Shown: piece after piece, positions 10,435 through 21,500 of the stretch
How the letters are laid out: every line of letters begins with the position of its first letter
How positions within the stretch are numbered: the stretch's first letter is position 1
Origin: Kryptolebias marmoratus
Taxonomy: Eukaryota > Chordata > Actinopteri > Cyprinodontiformes > Rivulidae
Assembly: GCF_001649575.2 (NCBI RefSeq)
Contig: NC_051433.1
Location: 27,915,303-27,979,302, forward strand
Direction of reading: 5' to 3'
Length of the DNA: 64,000 nt
Translations under genes and position numbers: made by a program
The notes under the pieces: model-generated
What the model was told of the DNA's origin: nothing
Database searches by the model: none
Seen by the model: the letters and a program-made list of their open reading frames with translations, nothing else

Positions 10435-12970
10435 CTCCAGAAGCAGCTGACGGGCACCGGCAGTCCAACTCGGATAGTCACTGAGGCAAAAACTCAGGCA
10501 TGGGAGGAGAAAGACTTCCGCACGGCTTCGAGGTGATTCTGGTCCACCATACCGCGTCTCAGGAGGGGAAAGCAGTGCAGCACCAACACTGTTTATAGTG
10601 GGGGTATTGTGCTGCTGACCTAGACTCGGGATGTCATGAGTCAGTGGGCGGAATACTTTGAAGACCTCCTCAATCCCACCGGCACGCTTTCCATTGAGGA
10701 AGCAGAGCCTGGGGACTTTGGGTCAGACTCTCCAATCTCTGGTGCTGAGGTCTTCGAGGTGGGTAAAAAGCTCCTCGGTGGCAAGGCTCCGGGGGTGAAT
10801 AAGATTCACCTGGAGTACCTTAAGGCTCTGGATGTTGAAGGGTTGTGTTGGCTAACGCGACTCTGCAATATTGTCATGTGTCTGGGTTTTGTTCTGTTTT
10901 GATTTAGGGTTTTCTTGTATTTGCTGTTTTTTGTCCTTGTCTTGATATTGTTTTGTCTTCTTTATGCTTTGGTTCTGTGTTGTCATCATTCACCTGTCCC
11001 CCGCTCAGCAGTTTTCTGGTTTCCTGTCACACCCATCTCCAGCTGTCTTCACTCCTAATCACACACCTGTTCCCACTTCTCCTCATCACCCTCTGCTTTA
11101 AAACTTGGTCTTCCTCTCCACCTCCCGGCCGATTCATTCTGTCATGACGTGGTGACAGCGAGGCGAACCCAATATGCAGACTCATCTTCAAAAAAAACAA
11201 AAACTGATTTATTTAAATAACAAAAGTAGAAAACAAAAGGCTGACGTGGCAGCAAAACTAACTATAACAGAAATCTAAACTGAGGACAAGGCAAGACGAA
11301 ACAAGGCAAGGCAAGGCAAGGCAATACCACGAGCAACATCAACAATGAATCGGCAGGGAGGTGGAGAGGAAGACCAAGTTTTAAAGCAGAGGGTGATGAG
11401 GAGAAGTGGGAACAGGTGTGTGATTAGGAGTGAAGACAGCTGGAGATGGGTGTGACAGGAAACCAGAAAACTGCTGAGCGGGGGACAAGTGAATGATGAC
11501 AACACAGAACCAAAGCATAAAGAAGACAAAACAATATCAAGACAAGGACAAAAAACAGCAAATACAAGAAAACCCTAAATCAAAACAGAACAAAACCCAG
11601 ACACATGACACAATATTGCGTGGACATCAGAGGCAGTCCCCCTGGATTGGCAGACCGGGTGATGGTCCCCTTATTCAAAAAAGAGGACCGGAGGGTGTGT
11701 TCCAACTACAGAGGGATCACACTCTTAAGCCTCCCTGGTAAGGTCTATTCGGGGGTTCTGGAGAGGAGGGTCCGTCAGATTGTCGAACCTCGGATTCAGG
11801 AAGAGCAGTGTGGTTTTCGTCCAGGTCGTGGAACACTGGACCAGCTCTATACTCTCAGCCGTGTCCTTGAGGGTGCATGGGAGTTCGCCCAACCAGTCTA
11901 CATGTGTTTTGTGGACTTGGAGAAGGTGTTTGACCGTGTCCCTCTGGGAATCCTGTGGGGGGTACTCCGGGAGTATGGGGTACCGGGCCCTTTGATACAG
12001 GTTGTTAGGTCCCAATATGACTGGTATCAGAGCTTGGTCTGCATTGCCGGCAGTAAGTCAGACTCGTTTCCAGTGAGAGTTGGACTCCGCCAAAGTTGCC
12101 CTTTGTCACCAATTCTGTTCATAACATTTATGGACAGAATTTCTAGGCGTAGGATTGCGTCTCTATTTTTTGGCAGATGATGTGGTTCTATTGGCTTCAA
12201 CGGGCCGTGATCTACAGCTTTTGCTGGAGCGGTTTGCAGCCGAGTGCGAAGTGGCTAGAATGAGGATCAGTGCCTCCAAATCGAGGCCATGGTCTTGAGC
12301 CGGAAAAGGGTTAAGTGCCTTCTCCGGGTCGGGGAAGATGTCCTGCCCCAAGTGGAGGAATTTAAGTATCTCGGAGTCTTGTTCACAAATGAGGGAAAAA
12401 TTGAGCAGGAGATCGATAGGCAGATTGGTGCAGCGTCTGCAGTGAAGCGGGCGCTGTGCCAGTCTGTTGTGGTGAAGAGAGAGCTAAGTCAAAAGGCAAA
12501 GCTCTCGATTTACCGGTTGATCTACGTTTCTACCTTCATCTATGGTCACGAACTTTGGGTAGTGACCAAAAGAACGAGATCGCGAATACAAGCAACTGAA
12601 ATGAGTTTTCTTCGCAGGGTGTCTGGGCTCTCCCTTAGAGATTGGGTGAGAAGCTCAGTCATCCAGGAGGGGCTCAGAGTAGAGCCGCTGCTCCTCCACG
12701 TCGAGAGGAGCCAGTTGAGGTGGCTCGGGCATCTGGTGAGGATGCCTCCTGGACGCCTCCCTGGTGAGGTGTTCTGGGCACGCCCAGAGGGAGACCCAGG
12801 ACACGCTGAAGGGACTATGTTTATCGGCTGGACTGGGAATGCCTTGGGATTCCCCCGGAGGAGCTGACCCAAGTGGCTGGGGAGAGGGAAGTCTGGGTCT
12901 CCCTGTTTAGGCTGCTACCCCAGCGACCCGACCCCGGATAAGCGGAAAAAGATGGATGGATGAATGGATT
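10435..12970 (+). mobile_element. Non-LTR retrotransposon, copy B, interrupted by a fold-back element
   Basis: A better preserved copy of the same LINE family. 10636-10870 encodes WAEYFEDLLNP and GGKAPGV, upstream of the polymerase core. After the inserted element, 11612-12180 carries SNYRGITLLSLPGKVY, CGFRPGRG, FVDLEKVFDRVP and GLRQSCPLSPILF, the classic reverse transcriptase blocks. A deletion and frameshift near 12145-12175 precede the LADDVVLLA box, where the expected F or Y is altered. 12289-12867 carries EFKYLGVLF, YRLIYVSTFIYGHELW and RSQLRWLGHLVRMPPG. The 3' end is the GGATAAGCGG tail followed by GATGGATGGATGAATGG. Stops and frameshifts make it inactive. Confidence 0.85.
10872..11610. 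mobile_element. Fold-back element with 267-bp inverted arms
   Basis: The left arm 10872-11138 and right arm 11344-11610 are equal in length and inverted copies, with only about two mismatches seen by eye. The ends are TGTCATGTGTCTGGG and its complement. The flanks carry a 6-bp duplication, CAATAT (10866-10871 and 11611-11616), and removal restores the LINE sequence GCAATATTGCG. The 205-bp centre contains (GGCAA)n near 11304-11325 and no coding capacity. Open frames in the arms are mirror images of each other, not genes. The mobilising superfamily is unknown. Confidence 0.85.
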
Positions 12971-12999
12971 CCATTTGACATCCCCTAACAATGGGAAAA

Positions 13000-13455
13000 A
13001 ATGTCCTAAATTAAAATTCTAGCATTTCTTGAAGAAATGTATATTGCCCGCTGCCTTTCATGCAAGAATTTTAAGCTAAACTTTTCCTATGATGAGACAG
13101 ACTTATAACCACTGTGATCAAACCATTTAAGTGACGTTATGTTCGATCTCATGAAATATTGTGAGATCTTGCAAGATGTTATTGTGCTCAGAGTACGTTT
13201 AGCGAATGACACTTAGCTACTACCACATCAAATTTAAGGCCAAAATCTTATCATAGTTATAGCCAGTTTTGTGTTTTTTGAAGTGAGTTGGTTTTGGTGG
13301 ACTATTTTAATTTTGGTTGACTCCAAATGTTACACTGCTGTAGATGTAAATCCAATGATTACTGTCTGAAAGTTTCAAAGAAACTCATCAAGTGGTTCAT
13401 GAGATACTTTCCGAATGCTACAGAAAGCTCAACTGCTGCAGTGGGAATGTTTGTG
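13000..13455 (+). repeat. Dimeric dispersed repeat, copy 3
   Basis: It starts with TCTAGCATTTCTTGAAGAAATG and ends after GTGGTTCATGAGATACTTT. It shares order and phrases with the copies at 39800 and 56400, including CTACTACCACA and CTGTAGATGTAAATCCAATGATTAC (the family phrase TAGATGTA-ATCCAATGATTAC). Confidence 0.6.
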
Positions 13456-14455
13456 GAAGATTATATAGAATTTTTCATCAAGACAAAACATAAGCCTTGG
13501 CCCACAAAATGTAATCAGTACTCACATAAATCCCCCTTACTTCCAGCTAAATATTTACCACATCATGACCAACACACTGCCTCTATACGACACAGTCAAA
13601 CCCTGCACTATGTGGACCAGACGCCAGCAGGTTAAGCAGAATTTATGAGCTGGTCGTCTGTGACTGTGTTTGTGTGCCACCACACTTCAGCTCTGGAGGT
13701 AAAAAAACCAAAGGGACATTTTAAAGTCTTAAAGCTAAACCCCAAACACAATGATTTTACTATACTAATACAAAGAAAACAATTGGGATTGAAAGTCTAA
13801 CAATATTTGGCCTGGAGACAAAAATGTGATTGCAGAGTCCAGAAAACTTTCTTGAAGATGCTAAAACAAAATTGTTAAAGTTCAAAACATACAAACACAA
13901 GCTAAAATGAGTAAAATGGTAGCTAAAACCTGCAAAGCAGTAGCTAAAAGCTTAAACTGAAGCAAGTATTCTGAAGTAGATTTAAAAGAAGATAAAGTGT
14001 TTGAAAGATTTGAAAAGTATGTAAATAAAGTTAAATATGTGAAAAAGTATAAAAGTTAGTTAAACGAAATGTCAATCAGTAATGTCCTGAATGAACTGAA
14101 TGTATTTATTTATGTATAAAATAGGTTTTGATGTAATCGTTAAAATAGCTGAAAGTATTCTGAAGTAGTCCAAAAAAACTTATAAAATGAACTACAAACA
14201 GGAAAACAATAGTGTGCGTGTTGACTCAGCATTCACACTCCTTAGTAGAATCTGAAGTAAATATGTAAATTCCAACTAATTAAAGGAGATGAACTTCACT
14301 TTATCTTAAGAAGCATTTTGTTTTGTTTTAGAGATGATCCACGTTTGCGCTACATTTTTAGAATTATACTGCCACCATTTGGTTGAGCAATAATACTGCC
14401 ACAGTGCTGGCTTTAGTTTATCTAAGTGCTCCTATGTGCATCATTTTTAACTATT
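13456..14455. other. Intergenic, nothing recognised
   Basis: AT-rich sequence with many A-rich runs. No gene or element is recognised. Confidence 0.4.
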
Positions 14456-14930
14456 TACAGTGTCTTGCAAAAATATTTTTACCTCTTACTAATCTTTCTA
14501 TTTTGTTGCCTTGCAATATAGAATTTAAATAGATTTTTAATATAATAGTTCTACAAAAAATACTTCAAATTAATGGAGTAAAATGAGGAAAGTAACTAGT
14601 TTTAAATAATTTAAATATGAATATATAAAACTGAAAAATTATGCTGTTTATCTATTCAGCCCTCAAAATTCAATAGTATGTGCAGCCATTTTCAGCAGCA
14701 GTTCCATTATCAGGTGTATTCAGGTCCGTCTCCATGATCTTGGTCCTTCTAATCAGTGGAGTTTTCGCCATCCTTCCTGACCAAACTGCTGCAGCTCCTT
14801 CAGGTTGGATGGTGCTGCTTGCAATTCGCAATTCTGTTGGTAGTTAATGAATTTTCTTGAACTACATGCAAAGTTGCAGTGCGTCATCATGGATCTTCCC
14901 TCAATAATAAATCAATTTGTTGTTGATGAC
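14456..14930 (-). mobile_element. Tc1-like transposon fragment
   Basis: It contains TGTCTTGCAAAAATATTTTT and TTTTGTTGCCTTGCAATATAG at its left, then a stretch reading on the minus strand towards the helix-turn-helix region, with CTGCAGCTCCTTCAGGTTGGATGG. These phrases occur in this order in Tc1-like elements of fish. It is truncated just before the hAT element at 14964 and has no intact frame. Confidence 0.5.
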
Positions 14931-14995
14931 CATGACTGGGTGGGATAGGACATTATATGTATACAGGGCTCTCAAGTCTCACACATTGACCGTGT

Positions 14996-15124
<129 letters not shown>

Positions 15125-15939
15125 TGCAACTTTTTTTTTTAACAAAATTTTTCAGCACATTTGGTCCCGATATGGAACAACAGATGCATCTCGATAAAAC
15201 AAAGGAGAAAGGTATTTGGTCTGTTCTACACTTTATGTAAGAAAATGGCAACCTTTTATCATATGATGACTCTAAGAAAATAAACATTAAATTTTGATCT
15301 TTAATTATAAATGGTTGTGACTTTATAGACAGATGTAATAATAAATTCATAAAGAACACTGACCTCAGTTTTCTTCCCCTGTGCAATGAGAAGAAAACAT
15401 TTGTTTCATAATTCTGATAATATCTCTATTAAAAAAAATCAGAACCAAATATCTATCTTTTCCACTCCCACCAAAAACTAAAGACACTCATTTCAAAATT
15501 ATGTATGAAATTTATCCTTTGTAATGACTTTTTGCAAAAATCAATTTCAAATCAATTTCACATCAATTTTCAGCAGCAGTTCCATCATCAGCTGTGCATT
15601 TTGTAATTTAGATGTTGAGACAGCAGAACCCCTTCATTCATGTGTTTTGGAAGGATTTTCAAGGTTGGATCCTATCTAAGAATTATTTTCCACTTAAATT
15701 TTGCTATAATAAAACCTGGTTTAATAACAGGGGATGAAGAATTAAATTATGATAATAACAGTTTAATCCTTATGCCCAGATTTGTTATTCAGAAATGCAG
15801 TTTTTCTAAAACTTTCAATAAGGAAAAAAAAAAAAATTGCCAGGACCCCCTATTCTATTTCATTTATTTTTTGTAATATGTAATGAACACTTTGATCAGA
15901 CAAGACCTACTTTAAAAGTTATTAATGACGAAGAGAACA

Positions 15940-16090
15940 GGCAGCAACAACACTGACCAATGACAAGGACCAATCACATGAACCAACAACATGGACCAAC
16001 GACACTGACCAATCACAGAAGTTAAAGACGCGCTGACAGCTACACGAACCAACAGCGTGAAAAAACAACTGCAAGGTGTACACTACTTTA
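15940..16090. repeat. Degenerate CCAAT/CCAAC array
   Basis: Short units of the type CACTGACCAATGACA, GGACCAATCACA and GACACTGACCAATCACAG repeat irregularly, giving three CCAAT and several CCAAC pentamers. It lies within the hAT element. A 32-bp duplication with TGGAACCCCATA follows at 16271-16335. Confidence 0.55.
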
Positions 16091-16924
16091 CTGCAGATGA
16101 GTTGGCAAGATCGCAGTGAGTTATAACCACAGCAGCTAGAGACATACGATACATAGACATATGCAGCATCTACATGTGCAACATGAACATATCCATAAAG
16201 CATCAAGACCACAGACATCAACCAAAGACACATAGCAACAGCATAGACCAACTACATCTACACATATGACTTCTACTTTTTTTGACACAATGGAACCCCA
16301 TATTCTACTTTTTCTGACACAAATGGAACCCCATAGGAGATAAAGATGTAGGCATGAAAGAAAGCTTTTCAAAGTGATTGAATGACAGCAGGGAGTTCTG
16401 TCTGAGCATCAAGAGGAGGCCTGGAAATGTTCAGGTTCGCTAAAGCTACTAATTACTAATAAATAACAAGAGACAGCTGTTTACTGATCAGTATTTACAA
16501 TATATCAGCTGAGAGGATGGAGAGAAAGAATCAAGACAGACAGGAGAAGGAGACAGGTTGGACTAATGTTAGCTGGAAGTGTAGAAACAGTCACTTAATA
16601 CCAAAGGATTTCAATTTAAATATTGTTTATATTAAAAATGTGCATTAGCAAGGTGTGTAATTTATTTAAAGCTATTAAATAATACTTGTTTGACCATATG
16701 ACTTAGAAAAGAACACAGAGAAGGAATGAAGGAGACAGACATGAGATCAGTGATCAGCTGCTGTAGAGGAGACCAGAGAGGACATCAGGTAGGTCTAATT
16801 CTGCTAGTGAGGCCACAAAAACCTAGATGCCCAGGAGGGTTTGAATTTCTGCTGACCACCACTGTGTCAGTTTGGGGAAAATAGTGCAGGCAGACATGGC
16901 AAGACCAACACCACAGAGGAGAAA

Positions 16925-17200
16925 GTGGACAAGAGAGGTGAAGATGATGATGATGAGGAAGAGGAACAGAGAGGTGCTGAGGAGAGGGTTGGGGCAAGAC
17001 CTTACTTAGAAGATCCATCTGAATGGCCTTCACCACAGGAAGTGGGGGACTCATTCAGGCAGTTCATGGTTGAGAATGACCCACAGAGATGTTCTGACGA
17101 GCCATACCCCATATCGGGTATTATATGTTATAAGTCCATGAAAAAAAAAAAATGTTCACGTAAACAGGTAAAAGAAAAAAAAAAGGGGGAGGGGGTGTAA
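16925..17200 (+). pseudogene. hAT-related coding remnant
   Basis: An open stretch encodes an acidic tract (GEDDDDEEEEQRG) followed by DPSEWPSPQEVGDSFRQFMV. The second part resembles the segment before the TTF-type zinc finger in ZMYM/hAT-like transposases, where a DPA-WP phrase is followed by an amphipathic helix. It then runs into A-rich sequence and stops. It sits inside a hAT element, so it is best read as a transposase remnant and not as a host gene. Confidence 0.4.
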
Positions 17201-17869
17201 TGTGTCTGCATACCCCTCAGAAAGTAGGTAGGTGCACCTCTGCATGTCCACTTTGCAAATTAATTATTTGTGTGCAAAGCTGCCGCTGATCCCGTCCTGG
17301 ATTACAAATGTAAATATAAATATAATGTAAATATAATTTTGAATGTATTGTTTTTTCACTGACTCTGTAGTGCTAATATAAATCCCTGTGTTTCCAACCC
17401 CGAATAAAAGAGGATGGTTGAATGTACAGCTGGCAATTCCACAACACAAAACTGTCTTTTGGTTTAATTTGATATTCTAAGAAATTAATTTATGTAGTGT
17501 GGGATCAGGCAAGCAATAAAGTTATAAAATGATTTCATAAAGTTAATTTGTAGTTCTAAACATATTTTGAGTGTTTTTTACTCATTTTTTGTCTTGCCAC
17601 CATTGATATTCCTCCCTCCTACAGCCTAATCAACATCACCAAATATGCAAATTAGGTGATGACGTCATCTAACGACTTCTAGCAGCTAAAAATCTCACTC
17701 CAAGCTCAGATCAAAACTTGAGAGCCCTGTATATATATTCAAAATAACATTTCTGAAAAGACTTTAATCAGTTTTTGCAATTTGCTAACTTGTGCCAAGC
17801 ACAAGGGACAATAAGAAGAATGCTAAATACACCACATGTGTGTTGCTCAAAGAGAGTAGGCTGTTGCAG

Positions 17870-17955
17870 CCTTTAGTTTGTATTGACTCTGAAAGCTGAT
17901 GAGTTGTAGATGTACTTTACTCTCTGAACGTTTCATTAAAATCCGTCCCACCCCC
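17870..17955 (+). repeat. Dimeric dispersed repeat, short fragment
   Basis: It contains GAGTTGTAGATGTAC and GTTTCATTAAAATCCGTC, the right-hand part of the dimeric family, and then breaks off in a C/A-rich stretch. Confidence 0.5.
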
Positions 17956-17999
17956 ACACACACACTCGCACACTTCCATACATAATATTATCGTTTTTT

Positions 18000-18437
18000 T
18001 CAGCGGCAGGCGATGATTACAGTTCTTGAAATTAGATATTTGTGAAAAACCTTCATTGTCATTCGGTTAAACCCGGATCCACTCGGACACACTCGGAAAT
18101 CATGGGCGTATCTCTATGTCGTGCATCTCGGATGATCCCCAGGTGGGCGGAGCTTAGTAGGAGGAAACTGTACAGCTGGCAAAACGCTCCTAAGAAACCC
18201 GGCGACGAGCATCCATCCATACCCGGCAGTTTACTCATACATTCACACCGCTTTCAGCACTACTAATATAGTTTGTTTGTTTGTTGTTTAAGAGAGAGAA
18301 AACTGTAAAGACAAGCTCAAGTTATTAATAATATCAGTGTTAGGCACCTAAAAAAGAATATACACTTGAATGCTTCAGTTTGTAGAAATATCTGTGAAGA
18401 GCTCGGAGATTAACGTTTCAGAGAAAACTGCCGCAGG
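18000..18437 (+). promoter_or_regulatory. etnk2: Likely etnk2 promoter and 5' leader
   Basis: This stretch upstream of the etnk2 start is richer in CG dinucleotides than its surroundings. It holds one GC box, GGGCGG at 18145-18150, and no obvious TATA box at a sensible distance. The transcription start cannot be fixed from sequence. Upstream ATGs occur (for example in ATCATGGGCG near 18103), so the leader may contain short upstream frames if transcription starts early. Confidence 0.4.
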
Positions 18438-18584
18438 ATGGAGACGCAGATACATGTGCCTGTCGGGTCGCCGGTGATTAGAAAAATTCCTGTTTTCGTG
18501 GACGAACACAACGTGACGGAGGGGGCTTTACAGCTCATTAAAGAGCTGAGACCGTCGTGGGACCGGAGCACCGTGAACACTAAG
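18438..18584 (+). CDS. etnk2: etnk2 coding exon 1
   Basis: The ATG follows CCGCAGG. The exon encodes residues 1-49, a variable N-terminus ending in GALQLIKELRPSWD, the first conserved helix. The donor is AAG|GTAACA, phase 0. Confidence 0.9.
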
Positions 18585-21500
18585 GTAACACCACCCGCTG
18601 GACTTGCTGTATGCTAGGCTAGGCTAACTAAGACTGACAGCTCTATAGCATCAGGGGGAGGAGGGCCGTGGAAACATCCGCCTGTTTTATTTAGTTTACT
18701 AAACGCTGCATAGCTGGCTTCACTTCCCCCTTATTTATTCATGACAAACGTTTATATATTGATAGATTCTAATAGTTTTTTTTTTTTTTTTACAATCAGA
18801 TCTTTTACTGTCAGCTTAACAAGCTGATACCTTAAAAAGCAACAGCTTTCTTACATCTGCTTCTTTTGAATTCCGCTTTTTATGTTCAAACTACACAACA
18901 AATAAAAACAAATGAGTCAATTTGTGTTCGGGTTAGTTTGGTGGGATTTAAAGCTCAGATTGGAAAGAATATGTTAGAAGCCTTTCCACAGCAGCCCTTT
19001 TGTACCATTAAAAAGTTTGGTTTCTTTATCGTCCCAGTCCAGGTGTATCAGAGCGTCCCATCACACCTCATTAAGGTGTTTGCTGTATAAAAAGCAAACA
19101 TCTTACCTTTAATTTATGAAAGGTCCCAGATTAGGGTTGTTGTGTAGTTCACAACAAACACATAATATTAATGGCTGGATTTAAAGTTTAGTTTCCAGCT
19201 TTTGGCCATGTGTGTTCGTTTGTAAACCAAATTCAAATTACGTTACTTTTTAAACATTTTTTGTTACATGTTAGTATATTTCTTATACATATGTAACAAA
19301 AAACAATGCAGTCAAATTTGTTTTTATCCTTTTGCTAAAGAAAAAAAAAGAACTAAAACATCAGTGAAATACATTAAACTGAAAATCTTTGAATTTTGGT
19401 TCAACAAATTGAAAAAAGGAAAAACAAATTGATAAAAATGTCCTTGACAAACAGTATGATACCTTAACGTATTGTTTTTGTTGCACAACCTAACCTTAAC
19501 CCTAATAATTACAGTCATGTGATGTCTTTAGCTCTCTCTGTAACTTCTGCACCTGTCCACATGTGCTTTGGTCCACTCCTCATAAACAAACTGCTCCATC
19601 TGTCTCAGGTTTGAAGGGGTTTTTTCTCCAGATAACATGTTTTAGGTCCTTCCACAGATGTTCAACAGGATTTAGATCAGGGCTCAGAAGGACATTTTAG
19701 AATAGTATAATATTTGGTTCTGAGTCATTCTTGGGTGTTTAGCTGTATGTCTTGGGTCATTATCCTGTTGGAGAGTCCATGACTTGTTACTGAGACCAAC
19801 GTTTCTCACACTGGGCTGCACATTTCACTCCAGAAGGCCTTGATAGTCTCAAGATTTTATTGTAACCTGAACAGATTCAAGATTGTACTTTTCCACTTCC
19901 TGAATCCTTGTATCATTCGTTCTTTCGATTTTCAATTGACTATCAAAAATCAAATAATGAAAAAAAATGGTTATTTTGTTGTTGTTGTTTTTTTATTATA
20001 ACACCAAAAACAAAAAAAATGCCTGTTTTTTCATATTTCACTTTTAGGCTAAGATCGAAAGCACGAAATGGAAAAACAGGCAGCAGGACAAAATTTTATT
20101 GTAATATTTAATTGGTCGGGTTAAGTTGACCTGGAAGTTTGGTAAGGAGCGCTAGCAAACAACAAACGTTAGCTTGTTACCAGCCACTATAGATATTGTT
20201 TACATAGACACCTCGAAGACTGGTGCTGTCTATTGGAGCTGACAAGTCAGTGCGGCCGCCATCTTGGCAGGGGTCCTTCACGTGCCCCCCAGTTCATTTC
20301 TTTGTACTGAGGAAGCTGTATGTCCAACTAAAATAATCAGAACTCTTTGAATCTTTACCCGATTTTCACACAATTTGGTTTGTTACAAACAGCAGAGATG
20401 TAGTTCTGATACAGGATGCTTTCACACATTAAAAATATGTGCTTTCATGCTAAAATATTTTGTTCTATGCTGTTTAACAAAGACATACATTTATTAATAT
20501 TCCATACTATGTCTATTTCAATATATTTCATATTTTAATAAATAACGTTAGCTACAATGACATATTATAATAAATGGTCAAATAACCAAAATTATTGTTT
20601 AATCTTACTTGTAAAAAGTAATCCCACGTGATATTAAATCCGGTCATAGCTACTCTCTCTGTGGTTACTTCTGTTGGCTCTTACAGAGAAGAGAGATCTG
20701 TCCAACATGGCGACGACGGTGAATGCGCTCCGGGACATAATGAGGCATCTACATATTTAGATTTGTTCAGTATCGATCAGTCAGGACCAGATAATCCAGT
20801 CAGACCCATCAGCCATGGAGACTTACGTATTGTTTCGAGGATCAAACCGCTGTTAAACGAGTCCTCGATCAGTGGTTTTAGCGCTGCCATAGTAACCACT
20901 ACATGACCTGAACTGCTGCATAGAGCCACTTCCAGGTCACCTAAACCTGACCAAATAAATATTAAAATCAAATTCTGTCCTGCTGCTCGTTTTTCGATTT
21001 CGTGTTTTCGATCTTAGCCTAAAAGTGAAATATAAAAAACCAGGCGGTTTTTCATTTTTGGTGTTATAATAAAAAACAAAATAACCAGTCCATTTTTCAT
21101 TATTTGATTTTTGAATGCCAATTGAAAATGGAACGAACGAATGACACAGATTTTCCTGGTCGACAGTTTATATGACCTCTACTCTTCTTTCCCTTTCATT
21201 CTCTTCATTCATCAAAGTACTCCTTCCATCTTCTCATCACATTCTCCTCTCTTGTTCGAACATTACCATTTCTACCTTTAACAAGCCTAACCTGCTGCAC
21301 CTCCTTTCCAGCCTGGTCCCTCTGTCTTGCCAGTCAATACAAGTCCTTCTCTCCCTCCTTAGTGTCCAGCCCTTTGTACAACTCATCATACGCCCCCCGT
21401 TTTGCCTTTGCTACCTCCCTCTTTGTCCTACGTTGAGTCTCCCTATATTCCTGCCTACTCTCTTCAGTCCTCTCGCTGTCCCATTTCTTCCTGGCTAACC

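Noticed and set aside
10953..11529. Two nearly identical small proteins in opposite orientation
   Set aside because: They are mirror translations of the two arms of the fold-back element, with no domain and no conservation argument.
15940..16090. CCAAT cluster as a real promoter
   Set aside because: It lies inside a decayed hAT element, is a degenerate tandem repeat and has no start site or gene nearby.
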